Source: Perkinsus marinus ATCC 50983 (Eukaryota > Perkinsozoa > Perkinsida > Perkinsidae). From it: a stretch of 64,000 nucleotides of DNA. Shown in pieces: positions 10,670 to 20,116 of the stretch (its first letter is position 1; every line of letters begins with the position of its first letter). The translations under genes and the position numbers were made by a program. Below the pieces are notes generated by a model. That model was not told the DNA's origin, did no database searches, and saw only the letters and a list, made by a program, of their open reading frames with translations. Location: positions 58,189 through 122,188 of the forward strand of contig NW_003204538.1 of NCBI RefSeq assembly GCF_000006405.1, in the 5' to 3' direction.

Positions 10670-11428
10670 TCACGTTGCAGCTAGTATCGATACAAAGTAC
10701 GATAGGGAGAAGGCCGTACAACAGTTAACTGAGATTGCGAGGCTTGCGGCCACCAATCGCCATCGGCCATCGGCTGAGTCGCGAATCCATTGGATGTTGC
10801 CGCTGACATCCACTACCGGCTTCTTGTCTCCTGTGGAACGATCGGAGCCTAGTTTTACCTCTCGGTAGGTAGCAAGAAACTCACTCAGCAGTTTCACTTA
10901 GCCTGGTCGACTACCAAACCTGGGGAACCACGACCATGACGTCTCTAGATCCGCTCCATGTACTCTACTTGACCTTGTGCGGCAACATCGTGCGTGTTCA
11001 AGAAGGCCTCAGCAGCACCATGTGAAACGGATTCAATCCTCAGACCACGAAACAAACAGAGTTGCGTCTCGTCTGCGTTTTCTCTTTACCAATGGGGCAG
11101 AGGACATCAACAACCGTGTTCTTCAGCATGTCCGGCTTCGAGACCAAGGTCGGAAGGTCAGCGACAGTTACACCAAGTTGAAGTAGCCTGTCGACGATGG
11201 CGTCGCATAGTACCGTTGGGCAGCTGGTCGGGGAGATCGCACGAATGGCCTCCGTTTCTCTGGCAAAAGTGTCCGTCATAGAGACAGGAGGCAAGGAAAA
11301 ACTAGGTAGAGAGGCGGGAGACGTACGGTTATTACGAAATTTATCGAAGGAGCTATGAATGCGAGACGCATAAGCAACACAATTAAGATCGCGTAAAGAA
11401 AAGCATAATGTAACAGATGGCGGACCAT

Positions 11429-11512
<84 letters not shown>

Positions 11513-11560
11513 ACAGCCGTTTCATCCTCTCTGAAATCAAACTTTGATCACATACGATCC
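10670..11560 (-). pseudogene. Repeat-block ORFs, copy 1 (ORFs Y and Z)
   Basis: Two minus-strand frames recur in all copies of this block. ORF Y (10670-10897, 75 codons) begins 'MKLLSEFLATYREVKLGSDR'. ORF Z (11040-11540) carries a stable core, 'MTDTFARETEAIRAISPTSC' to 'LPTLVSKPDMLKNTVVDVLC', preceded by an artefactual Met/Leu tract from a triplet repeat. Related copies are at 17308-18230, 29059-30026, 31690-32610 and 40260-40940. The amino acid sequences of Y and Z are similar between copies, but the whole DNA is similar too, so selection is not shown. No domain is recognised. They lie about 0.8 kb upstream of, and opposite to, element A gag in four of the five copies. Confidence 0.35.
11430..11513. 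repeat. Compound (CAA)n(CAT)n microsatellite, copy 1
   Basis: About 13 CAA units are followed by 14 CAT units. The same compound repeat sits at the homologous place in three other copies with different lengths. Confidence 0.9.
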
Positions 11561-11569
11561 TCCTCCATC

Positions 11570-12325
11570 TAACTCAGTTGTATCCAACACCACCTATTAT
11601 GAAAGGTGGTGTGGACAGGGTTATAGTGGCCTAAGCATGATGACTTGGCTGATCTGGAATAAATAACTCATGCTCAGCTTTATCTCATGCCTAGATTACC
11701 ATCACATGCTATCGCATCTGCCATTGTGGAAGTCCCGACATACGAGGTAAAGGAGGAATAAACGATATGTGATGTACTACTAAGAAATATTTATCAGGAC
11801 GAAGTGGCTAATACTGAAAGCTCGAGGTTGGTGGCATCGAAGTTCTCAACGGCAAAAAATGATTGTCCTAGTTGTGCGAATCTAACAGTGTTATGTTTCC
11901 TTGTCTACGTTGAAAATTGCAGATCAGATTTATCATACGCCGAAATCTGTCCAAAACCATCATCAGTCGGAAAGAGTCTCTGGCCGAAATCTGATCTATT
12001 TGTAGGTACGCGGATAACCTTGTTAATCCGTTAATCTATGGCATGCCTAATACTGCATTATCTTACGTGTTTACGTCCTTGTAGGCGATAATGTGCAAGT
12101 TGTCCCGTTATGCTATCCCTCTGTACACAATTTACGCTGAGGTAAGTCTTCATTTAGGTAAGTCCCTTGTGGACGTAGTCATAAGCATTATACTTCAGGT
12201 ATCTATCTGTTGAGTTGTCACCACTACAAGTGTTAGCAGCTCCTTGTTCCGATTGTGGTATAATAAGATTACCTGGTTGTGGTTGGTGGCGTTATCTTTG
12301 GACGTAAAGTATCGTGGACTGAATC
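11570..12325. repeat. Conserved leader-like stretch upstream of element A gag (copy 1)
   Basis: No gene. This stretch recurs upstream of the gag copies at 18987, 30783 and 33366 with small indels (landmarks 'aaggaggaataaacgatatg' and 'gtggtataataagattacct'). It may be the element A 5' untranslated region or LTR, but I find no matching direct repeat on the 3' side, so LTR boundaries cannot be set. Confidence 0.45.
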
Positions 12326-13225
12326 ATGGCACCTACGTTGAAGGTAACTCCGAGCCCATTGTCTAGTAAGGGACTGACGATTGCGAAGATGGAAGCATGG
12401 TTCGAGAAGTATCATACTACTGCGGCGTTCTATGGGTGGTCCAGTGATGAGATCTATAAGTATGTTCCATTGTTTCTAGAAGATTCGGTCTTGGGGGTAT
12501 ATGATAGTATGACGCCTGAAGATAAGAAGGATTCGAATAAGATCAAAGACCACTTGATACAACGGCTATTGACGAAGGATGTATTCGAGGACTTCCTGTC
12601 TTCAATTCTAGTCTTGCTTCCTTCAGAGACTTTACTTGAATACAGCTATGATCTTAAGCGGTTGGCAACGAGAATGTTGACAGTTGAAGGTACTTCGGTA
12701 TCAGATACTGTGATTGATGGTGTGGCTAAAGGTCAGTTTTTGAGGGGTATACCTCAGGAGATTGCCAGTAAACGGAGGGTACTGCAGTTGCCTACGTTAG
12801 AAGAATGTGTTCTTCTGCCACTCTTGAAGAACACTACGGTTATGGTAAATAGTTCGGCTGCTGGTATCCGATCACAACAAGACCCGTAATGGTATAACCG
12901 GTGCTACGTTTGTGGTCACCTTGGTCATTTGGCCAGGGATTGTACTGCTGGCCCGCAACAAAAAGGACGTGATAAAGGTCGGGTTGATATTGATCGGTCT
13001 TATATGGTGGAAGATGACAAGTTGGCTTATGACGAGGACAATGAGGATCCCGTGATGGGAAACGAGTGAAGGAGCATGATCTTATTGGATCAGACGTGCT
13101 CCGGAATTCGCAGAGTCAAATTTCTACATGGTGTGATAACATGGCTCTGTCTATGATCCTGGATAGTGGTTCAACGATCTCCTTGATTCCTAAACGGTTA
13201 GTTATCAACTACTATTTCTAGCGAA
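12326..13225 (+). pseudogene. Element A gag-protease, copy 1 (best preserved)
   Basis: The ATG at 12326 opens a 187-codon capsid-like frame ('MAPTLKVTPSPLSSKGLTIA' at the start, 'GIPQEIASKRRVLQLPTLEE' near the end) that stops at TAA after 'SQQDP'. In the same frame directly after the stop comes a CCHC knuckle, 'CYVCGHLGHLARDC' (C-x2-C-x4-H-x4-C), then an acidic tail that ends near 13068. Around 13145 an aspartic protease active-site motif, 'MILDSGSTISLIP', appears in another frame, so at least one frameshift lies between. The sequence then breaks into the repeat shared with 2418-2515; no reverse transcriptase follows. Gag would package RNA and the protease would mature it. The copy is 3' truncated. 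Confidence 0.75.
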
Positions 13226-14005
13226 GCTTCTAATCTTGAGCTCCACTCGAATATCTCGAAAATGAAGCTCTGTCACGAAAAAAGAATATACTCGGCCTTG
13301 TGATAGAAAGCACCAAAGATTTCTTTTGGCCGAGAGATAGTTCGCCCTCTACTATACCATAATGGTGACTCATTCCTGACTTGGTTCTGACTTAGTCTCA
13401 TCATCTACATCCTCTCCTGACCAAAACTTCCCTATCGTTGCTGATCCTGGATTTACGAGATGCATTACTGTATTTCTCGGGGGACCCATGAGATCCCCTT
13501 TGATACTGTCTTTGCCACCCACCGGTTTTCAAGCTCGCTTTACCATCAGAATCAAGTTTCCCATCTGCGAGAATCAAGCTCTCAGGTCTAAGCATTCCCA
13601 TGAGTACCGACGGTTTGCTCATCAACATCAGTAGAGTGCCCGTTCGAGTTTCTCAGCCATCACGCCTCAGCCATCAACCACATCAGCCAACTGGTTTATG
13701 TCGGAGCTGTTTATACAATCAACATCCACATAACGAATCATCTACCAAAAATGCACTCCTGAGCACCCATCTACATATCTGAACGATTTGCATGTTCACG
13801 ATCCACTAGATCATCAGGTGACACTATCGGAGGCTATCATATTGCCCTTCCCAAACACAATGCTTCTAAATCAGAGCGATTCTTGTATCATGGATGTTAA
13901 TTGATTTTAAATTTGAGGAGGCTGGCGGTGGATTTGCATTGAGAGAGGGGTCGGTTCATGATATTAAACGATCATAGCTTCGCAGTGGGTCGAAGGCTAT
14001 ACATA
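13226..14005. other. No supported gene
   Basis: After the repeat shared with 2418-2515 (ending near 13290) I see only short frames (13401-13628 minus, 13600-13782 plus) without recognisable features or copies elsewhere in the window. Confidence 0.4.
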
Positions 14006-14027
14006 GCGACACAAAAGTACAGGTCGT

Positions 14028-14729
14028 CTACAACAGGCTCTTGAGGTCCGAGATGATAGTAACATCCGCTAACAACTCCCTTCGTGCCCATTGGATGACG
14101 CTCACTTTCTCCATTGATATTGACACGATATTGTTGAATCGATAGCTAAAAGTAGATGAGGACGTCGTCTCATTCATCAATAGTCTGATGCCTTGCGTCT
14201 CTTCCTCATTACAACTGTCCAACACAACGAAGATAAACATCAGTGAATTCGTGTCGAAATCATAACAGTACTCGTAGTGCTGCTCAACAAGGCTTCTTTC
14301 ATTATTGGTGCTATGCCATCCCCAAGGGATGCCTCCGTACCATTAAGGTGTCTACACCATTTTAAAATACTATTCTGCTTTTAGTATGACAAATTCCATC
14401 GGGCGGGCCATCCCAAGACATACCCTATAGTCAGTTCGGCAGGATCACGTGATTGGAAGATTAACTTCGTCTGTACGACCAAGTAACCTCAGATTCGACG
14501 AATTGTGGGGATCATTAGCTTGGGGCAGGTATCCCATTCGAGTACTGGTGTCCAATACAAGCCAGAGTTTTGGGCAGTAATATAATACAACTCGTTGAAT
14601 TACCGGAGCTACTTCGGTCAGGACATTGGTCTCGAACTCATGCTTCTTGAAAATCGACTGAACTGAGGTAAACATTGGCATGGCATAGCTGCCCCTCTGA
14701 GGAAGTCGAGCTCGCTGATGCTGAGTCAA
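14028..14729 (-). pseudogene. Unidentified paralogous ORF pair, copy 1
   Basis: Two minus-strand stretches, 14445-14729 ('VIQRVVLYYCPKLWLVLDTS', 'GRTDEVNLPIT') and 14028-14240 ('MFIFVVLDSCNEEETQGIRL', 'SVIQWARRELLADVTIISDL'), also occur at 27214-27840, where the first reads on without the stop seen here after 'NLPIT'. Both copies have stops between the two stretches. They could be exons of a host gene or two parts of a decayed coding region; GT-AG joins were not convincingly found. No family recognised. Confidence 0.35.
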
Positions 14730-14917
14730 GCCTTCAGAGGGTATAGCATGATATCAGACTTCCTTGTGACCTTCTAAAGGATTTGCCTCCGTTAATTGGG
14801 AGCCCTCGAGACACGATCGACTTCGACATTGAGCGAAGCAGAGAATTATATCACTCCGTGGGGAGTCTCCACCAAGGATCCTAGAGAAATTCTTTGAGTG
14901 AATCGTATTTCTGACTG

Positions 14918-15232
14918 CTAGCTTGTAGCCTCTCCCAAATGAGCTGGCTTGGTTTCTCCCATGACGAATGAGTTATGAGCCCGTTGTGCTTTTTCCTCAA
15001 CAACCATGAGCTCTCGCATCCTAACCTTCCAACCGTAGGCTACGGTCCGTAGCATTCCCGGATGATGCGGGGGAGCTTCATCTACAAGCGTGATGGTCCC
15101 GATTCTCTCACGATGACCTTCAACACCACTAGGGATGGCCTTAGGCAGTTTACTATCCAGTGTAGTCATCGATACCAAGATGTTTGACTCCAGCTCCGCG
15201 AAGAAGATGATGAGTACCATGATATCCTCCAC
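14918..15232 (-). CDS. Unidentified ORF or exon
   Basis: A 104-codon frame with ordinary amino acid composition ('LIIFFAELESNILVSMTTLD', 'RIGTITLVDEAPPHHPGMLR', 'RMRELMVVEEKAQRAHNSFV'). The open frame continues upstream past 15232 to about 15290, so it may be an internal exon. It lies between the paralogous ORF pair and the mucin-like gene, all on the minus strand. No second copy is in the window and no domain is recognised. Confidence 0.35.
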   Translation of the reverse strand: MEDIMVLIIFFAELESNILVSMTTLDSKLPKAIPSGVEGHRERIGTITLVDEAPPHHPGMLRTVAYGWKVRMRELMVVEEKAQRAHNSFVMGETKPAHLGEATS

Positions 15233-15402
15233 GAGTTCCCTGAGTCCGGCCCTTGTGCCTATCGTGGTAACCTCGAGTTCGCGATGCGATGTGAAAGCCG
15301 AACGACTCTATTGACGCAACTCTTTCGATCAATACTCATTCACTCGTTATCAAGATCGCATGCGATACCGCGGGTTAGTCAAAATGCGGTCCATTAAACA
15401 CT

Positions 15403-16176
15403 TCAAAACTTCATTCCAAAATGTCTCCACACACTCGGGCTGGGAGTAGCCTGAGAGTCGGCCACCTCAGTCGTTGTCGCTGAGGCTTCGGTGGTGACAT
15501 CAACGTTGGTGGTGGCACTGATAGTAGTGACTGGGAAGTCAGCTGTAGTCGCGAGATTAGTGGCGATGTCGTCTGTTGTAGTAGCAGCAAATGTGGTGGA
15601 TGAGGCCTCTCCAGTAACATCCGAAGATGTGGTTACTTCCGAGGGAGCTGCTGTGCTCGTCGTTTGTGCAACAGTGGTAGGCTCGACAGGAGCGTCGGTA
15701 GTAACATCAGCCGCATCGGCTGTAGTTACCATTCCGGTAGTGTCAACAGCAGCAGGAGTGGCCGTATTGGTTTCTTCGGGAGCGGCTGTTGTGCCGTCCT
15801 GGATTGTGGTGGTCTCAGTGACTTCATCGGTGGCTTCACTTGGAGTAGTGGTAACTGCAGCAGCCTCGTAAGTGCATGGCGCATTGGATGAATGGCAGGT
15901 GCTTGGTGTAGCCCAGTACTTGCAGTAGGAGCCAGGAGTATCCGAGGCACAACCAGCATCACAATTACGGGGAACTTCACTTATCTCACCCGACCCGCAG
16001 TAACAAGGGACGTTGGAGCCAAAGCACCTGCTAGGTGTCTGCCAGTATTTACAATACGACCCGGGATAGGTGGCGGCACACTCGGCATCGCACTCGGTGG
16101 TGTTGCTCATCACGTATGTGATGTCCTGGAGAACACTGAGGCAGACGATAATGGAGGAGAAGGAACGGATAGTCAT
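15403..16176 (-). CDS. Secreted cysteine-rich, mucin-like protein
   Basis: A single-exon 257-codon gene. Residues 1 to about 24 form a signal peptide (basic 'MTIR', hydrophobic 'SIIVCLSVL'). Two tandem cysteine modules follow at about residues 28-60 and 72-103, each with the pattern C-D-A-x-C-A, then 'PGSYCKYW', 'TPS.C' and 'SN.PC', giving the same cysteine spacing in both and suggesting disulphide-bonded repeats. From about residue 105 to 245 the protein is almost only Thr, Ala, Ser, Val, Glu and Pro ('TTTPSEATDEVTETTTIQDG'), a likely O-glycosylated stalk. The end ('VWRHFGMKF') has neither membrane segment nor GPI signal, so release from the cell or wall attachment through the cysteine modules is likely. 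Its role may be extracellular matrix or surface coat; that is inference. The start was chosen because it gives the signal peptide. Confidence 0.8.
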   Translation of the reverse strand: MTIRSFSSIIVCLSVLQDITYVMSNTTECDAECAATYPGSYCKYWQTPSRCFGSNVPCYCGSGEISEVPRNCDAGCASDTPGSYCKYWATPSTCHSSNAPCTYEAAAVTTTPSEATDEVTETTTIQDGTTAAPEETNTATPAAVDTTGMVTTADAADVTTDAPVEPTTVAQTTSTAAPSEVTTSSDVTGEASSTTFAATTTDDIATNLATTADFPVTTISATTNVDVTTEASATTTEVADSQATPSPSVWRHFGMKF

Positions 16177-17095
16177 CGTGCACGAATGTGAGAAAAACTG
16201 CCGGAAGTGCGGAACCAGACTGGGCCTGCGAGGGCCTATGCCAACGCCATAGCCTGGTGCTATTTAGGCAAACCGTTTAAGCCCTAGTGAGTTCAATGTT
16301 GATCGTTCGCTGTAGCTGAACAGTAGCGCGCGCGATGTCTATCTTGCCCAATCGTTTCACAACCGTTTTCACAGATACTGCATCATATACAGCGTTCTCA
16401 GCCACTCTTCTTCGGAGAATTCGGCCGACTTCTCGTAAGCATCATTTCGACCGATTATCCAACTCTTGGTTCGGGTTAGCGGCTCGTTCTGATTGCCAAG
16501 GCAAATGTGATGATCATGCAGGGCAATCGCTCGTCGCCGCTCACTATCAGCGCTTAGGGGAATATATTCTAGATTACAACGGGCAGTGTAACCTGCAGCG
16601 ATCAGGCTTCGTGAACGTCTTCTAACTCTGCGTGGCTGTAGCCCACAGTTCATGACTCCTCATTGGGTCAGACTAGAACTTCCTCATTGTCCAATCGATT
16701 TTCTGTCAAGCCATAATCTCAGAATAATTGCTCAGCTGAATAAACCTTATTGGCTGGGCGGCTGGCCATCTACACAGGACCACAGTTGGATTTATCCCTA
16801 TAATCCAGCTACGCGAGTAACAAGCTTGCCCTCCGATTGCACCTACCCTGACTTTGGTCGATGTCACACATGTGAAGCTTGATAAGAACACATTGAGCTG
16901 TCAAGGATACATCAGAGATTCTAGTATATCTAACCTCTGCATTTGAACTCGCTATCAACAGAGTCTTCAGCATATCAGCAATCGGAATTCAGACACTGGA
17001 GAACCAACATGGGCTCATGCTAGTTGGTAAGAGGATCACGGTGGTGCGGCTTGCCCGCCCCACCCGCCGATTATAGACAGGGCTCGAGAATCACG
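16177..17095. other. Intergenic; 16855-17035 is a repeat shared with 26365-26580
   Basis: Upstream flank of the mucin-like gene. ORFs at 16335-16891 on either strand are unsupported. 16855-17035 ('tttggtcgatgtcacacatg' onwards) is nearly identical to 26365-26580 in the same orientation. A promoter for the mucin-like gene should lie just above 16176, but no motif is obvious. Confidence 0.45.
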
Positions 17096-17099
17096 ACCT

Positions 17100-18170
17100 T
17101 TGCTTCTTAGTCGGAGGCAACCCTTTCCTGACCACCGTGTCCTTTTTATGGCTATTGGGCTAACGACACTTGCGAAGATGCTTCAGCGAAACGGCACCGA
17201 TTGCGAGTCTATAATTCACCAGGGCACTCACCAGGTGGCGGAGCTCTCGCCAATCTCTCTTTGTTGGGGGGTTGCCGTCGCAGTTGCTAACACCCAGCGG
17301 CCTCCATTCACGTTGCAGCTAGTATCGATACATAATACGATAGGGAGAAGGACGTACAACGGTTAACTGAGATTGCGAGGTTTGCGGCCACCAATGGCCG
17401 TCGGCCATCGGCCGGGTCGCGAATCCATTGGATGTTGCCGCTGACATCCACTACCGGCTTCTTGTCTCCTGTGGAACGATCGGAGCCTAGTTTTACCTCT
17501 CGGTAGGTAGCAAAAAACTCACTCAGCAGTTTCACTTAGCCTGGTCGACTACCAAACCTGGGGAACCACGACCATGACGTCTCGAGATCCGCTCCATGTT
17601 CTCTACTTGACCTTGTGCGGCAACATCGTGCTTGTTGAAGAAGGCCTCAACAGCATTTTGTGAAGCGGATTCAATCCTCAGACCACGAACCAAGCAGAGT
17701 TGCGTCTCGTCTGCGTTTTCGCTTTACCAATGGGGCAGAGGACATCAACAACCGTGTTCTTCAGCATGTCCGGCTTCGAGACCAAGGTCGGAAGGTCAGC
17801 GACAGTTACACCAAGTTGAAGTAGCCTGTCGACGATGGCGTCGCATAGTACCGTTGGGCAGTTGGCCGGGGAGATCGCACGAAAGGCCTCCGTTTCTCTG
17901 GCAAAAGTGTCCGTCATAAAGACAGGAGGCAAGGAAAAACTAAGTAGAGAGGCGGGAGACGTACGGTTATTACGAAATTCATCGAAGAAGCTACACATGT
18001 GAGGTGCATAAGCAACACTATTAAGATCACGTAAAGAAAAGCATAATGTAACAGATTGCGGACCATATTAAGCATGCGAGATAGAATATGAGTCGCCCAG
18101 TTAGGGCTTTGTCCCTCGTGGTCGAGGTGGTCAAAACGAGACAACAACAACAACACAACAACACACAACA

Positions 18171-18202
<32 letters not shown>

Positions 18203-18230
18203 ACAGCCGTTTCATCCTCTCTGAAATCAA
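17100..18230 (-). pseudogene. Repeat-block ORFs Y and Z, copy 2
   Basis: ORF Y is at 17308-17535 ('MKLLSEFFATYREVKLGSDR') and the ORF Z core at 17678-17998. The DNA is highly similar to 28861-30026 and 31491-32610. The upstream end (17085-17250) starts at the 'attatagacagggctcgaga' landmark, so this copy lacks the ORF X part present at 10128, 28314 and 31136. Confidence 0.35.
18140..18203. repeat. Compound (CAA)n(CAT)n microsatellite, copy 2
   Basis: An interrupted CAA/CACAA tract is followed by 10 CAT units, at the position homologous to 11430-11513. Confidence 0.85.
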
Positions 18231-18985
18231 ACTTTGATCACATACGATCCTCCTTCATCTAACTCAGTTGTACCTAACGCCACCTACTATGAAAGGTGAT
18301 GTGGGCAGGTTTATAGTGGCCTAAGCATGATGACTTGGCTGATCTGGAATAAATAACTCATGCTCGGCTTCATCTCACGCCCAGATTACCATCACATGCT
18401 ATTGCATCTGCCATTATGGAAGTCTCGACATACGAGTTAAAGGAGGAATAAACGATATGTGATGTACTACTAAGAAATATTTATCAGGACGAAGTGGCTA
18501 ATACTGGAAGCTCGAGGTTGGTAGCATCGAAGTTCTCAACGGCAAAAAATGATTGTCCTAGTTCTGCGAATCTAACAGTGTTATATTCCCTTGTCTACGT
18601 TGAAAATTGCATGACGAAACCGGCAATTCTAAGGGCGCTAGAATGGATTCACTCTTCGTAACAGATTTATCATACGCCGAAATCTCTCCCAAACCATCAT
18701 CAGTCGGAAAGAGCCTCTGGCCGGGAAGGTCATCTGATCTTTTCGTAGGTACGCGGATAACCTTGTCGTTAATCCGTTAATCTATGGCATACCTAATGCT
18801 GCATTATCTTACGTGTTTACGTCCTTGTAGGCGATAATGTGTAGTTGTCCGGTTATGCTGTCTCTCTGTACACAATTCACGTTCAGGCGTCTTCATTTAG
18901 GTAAGTCCCTAGCTGACGTAGTCATAAGCTTTATACTTCAAGTATCTATCTATTGAGTCGTCACCACTACAAGTGGTAGCAGCTC
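18231..18985. repeat. Leader-like stretch upstream of element A gag (copy 2)
   Basis: Homologous to 11570-12325, 30027-30780 and 32611-33365. It has an insertion, 'catgacgaaaccggcaattc' and following bases near 18610, shared with copies 3 and 4 but absent from copy 1. Confidence 0.5.
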
Positions 18986-18986
18986 C

Positions 18987-19670
18987 TTGTTTCGATCGTG
19001 GTATAATAAGATTACCTGGTTGTGGTTGGTGGCGTTATCTTTGGACGTAAAGTATCGTGGACTGAATCATGGCACCTACGTTAAAGGTAACTCCGAGCCC
19101 ATTGTGACGATTGCGAAGGTAGAAGCATTGTTCGAGAAGTACCATACTATTGCGGCGTTCTATGGGTGGTCCAGTGATGAGATCTATATATATGTCCCGT
19201 TGTTTCTAGAAGATTCGGTCTTGGGGGCATATGATAGTATGACGCCTGAAGATAAGAAGGATTCGAATAAGATCGCAGACCACTTGATACAACGGCTATT
19301 GACGAAGGATGTATTTGAGGACTTCAAGTCTTAAATTCTAGAGTCTTGCTGCCTTCAGAGACTTTACTTGAATACAGCTATGATCTTAAGCGGTTGGCAA
19401 CGAGAATGTGTATCTTCAAGACCCACTTCGATTCGGAATCGGCTAATATCGATTTTGATGAGGCCGCTGAGAATATCTGGGGAGGTTGCGACAGTTATGC
19501 CATCGCCAAGACCAAGCCTGGTGATGGACAGCCCAGAAACCACACCTCCAACAATTTCAACCGAGAATAACAAAGCGTCGGTTTGGATGTATCAGTTTGG
19601 ACTTATGGGGTTTGATCCTCGCAGTACGACGACGGTAACGCACGTGCGAGCGGACAAGCCCACTTCATGA
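18987..19670 (+). pseudogene. Element A gag, copy 2 (dead)
   Basis: The capsid core ('FEKYHTIAAFYGWSSDEIYI') is recognisable, but the ATG-initiated frame used in copy 1 is broken by a 13-bp deletion that brings TGA in directly after 'CCATTG'. A second stop follows 'EDFKS' (19332-19334), and after 'LKRLATRM' the sequence switches to an unrelated tail ('DSPETTPPTISTENN'). Copies 3 and 4 share the deletion and, where sequence exists, the stop and the tail junction. No protease or pol follows. The left LTR of element B begins 124 bases downstream. Confidence 0.7.
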
Positions 19671-19793
19671 ACTCGGTTTGTCGATTCACTACTATGTTCT
19701 TATGCTACATATTGTCAGTGCATTCGGCACTCACCAACATACATGAATCTGACTGGCGACGCTAGTATCATCAAATTAATTTCAGGGTCCATG

Positions 19794-20053
19794 TGAGCTG
19801 TTGGCGCTGTTAGAGCCCTGTGACCTAGAGTTCGAGTTAGAGGACTTCCCGGGAACACGACGCGCAGGAGGCATAGGGAAGTCGGGACGAAGAAGACGAA
19901 AGTTAATCGACTAATGAGCAATGAGCTTCAGCGCGCAGCACGCATGTGCATAGCGCTCCTGCGTGAAACTACGTCACGTCACGATGGAGCGTGTCTCACT
20001 ACTATGGGAATAACATAGGGACAGACTAGAAAAAAATGAGAATACATCGCTCA
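19794..20053 (-). repeat. Element B 3' LTR
   Basis: A 260-bp LTR with TGAGC/GCTCA ends. On the minus strand it is preceded by GGGGGGCGAGGC, a plausible polypurine primer for plus-strand synthesis. Confidence 0.93.
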
Positions 20054-20116
20054 GCCTCGCCCCCCATAAAAGCGTGTACACTGATCGAGTGATGGTCAAA
20101 ACCCATAAGCGAAAAA

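Noticed and set aside
15491-15871. Valine/Ser-rich plus-strand ORFs opposite the mucin-like gene
   Set aside because: Antisense shadows of Thr/Ala codons; the minus-strand frame has the signal peptide and cysteine repeats.
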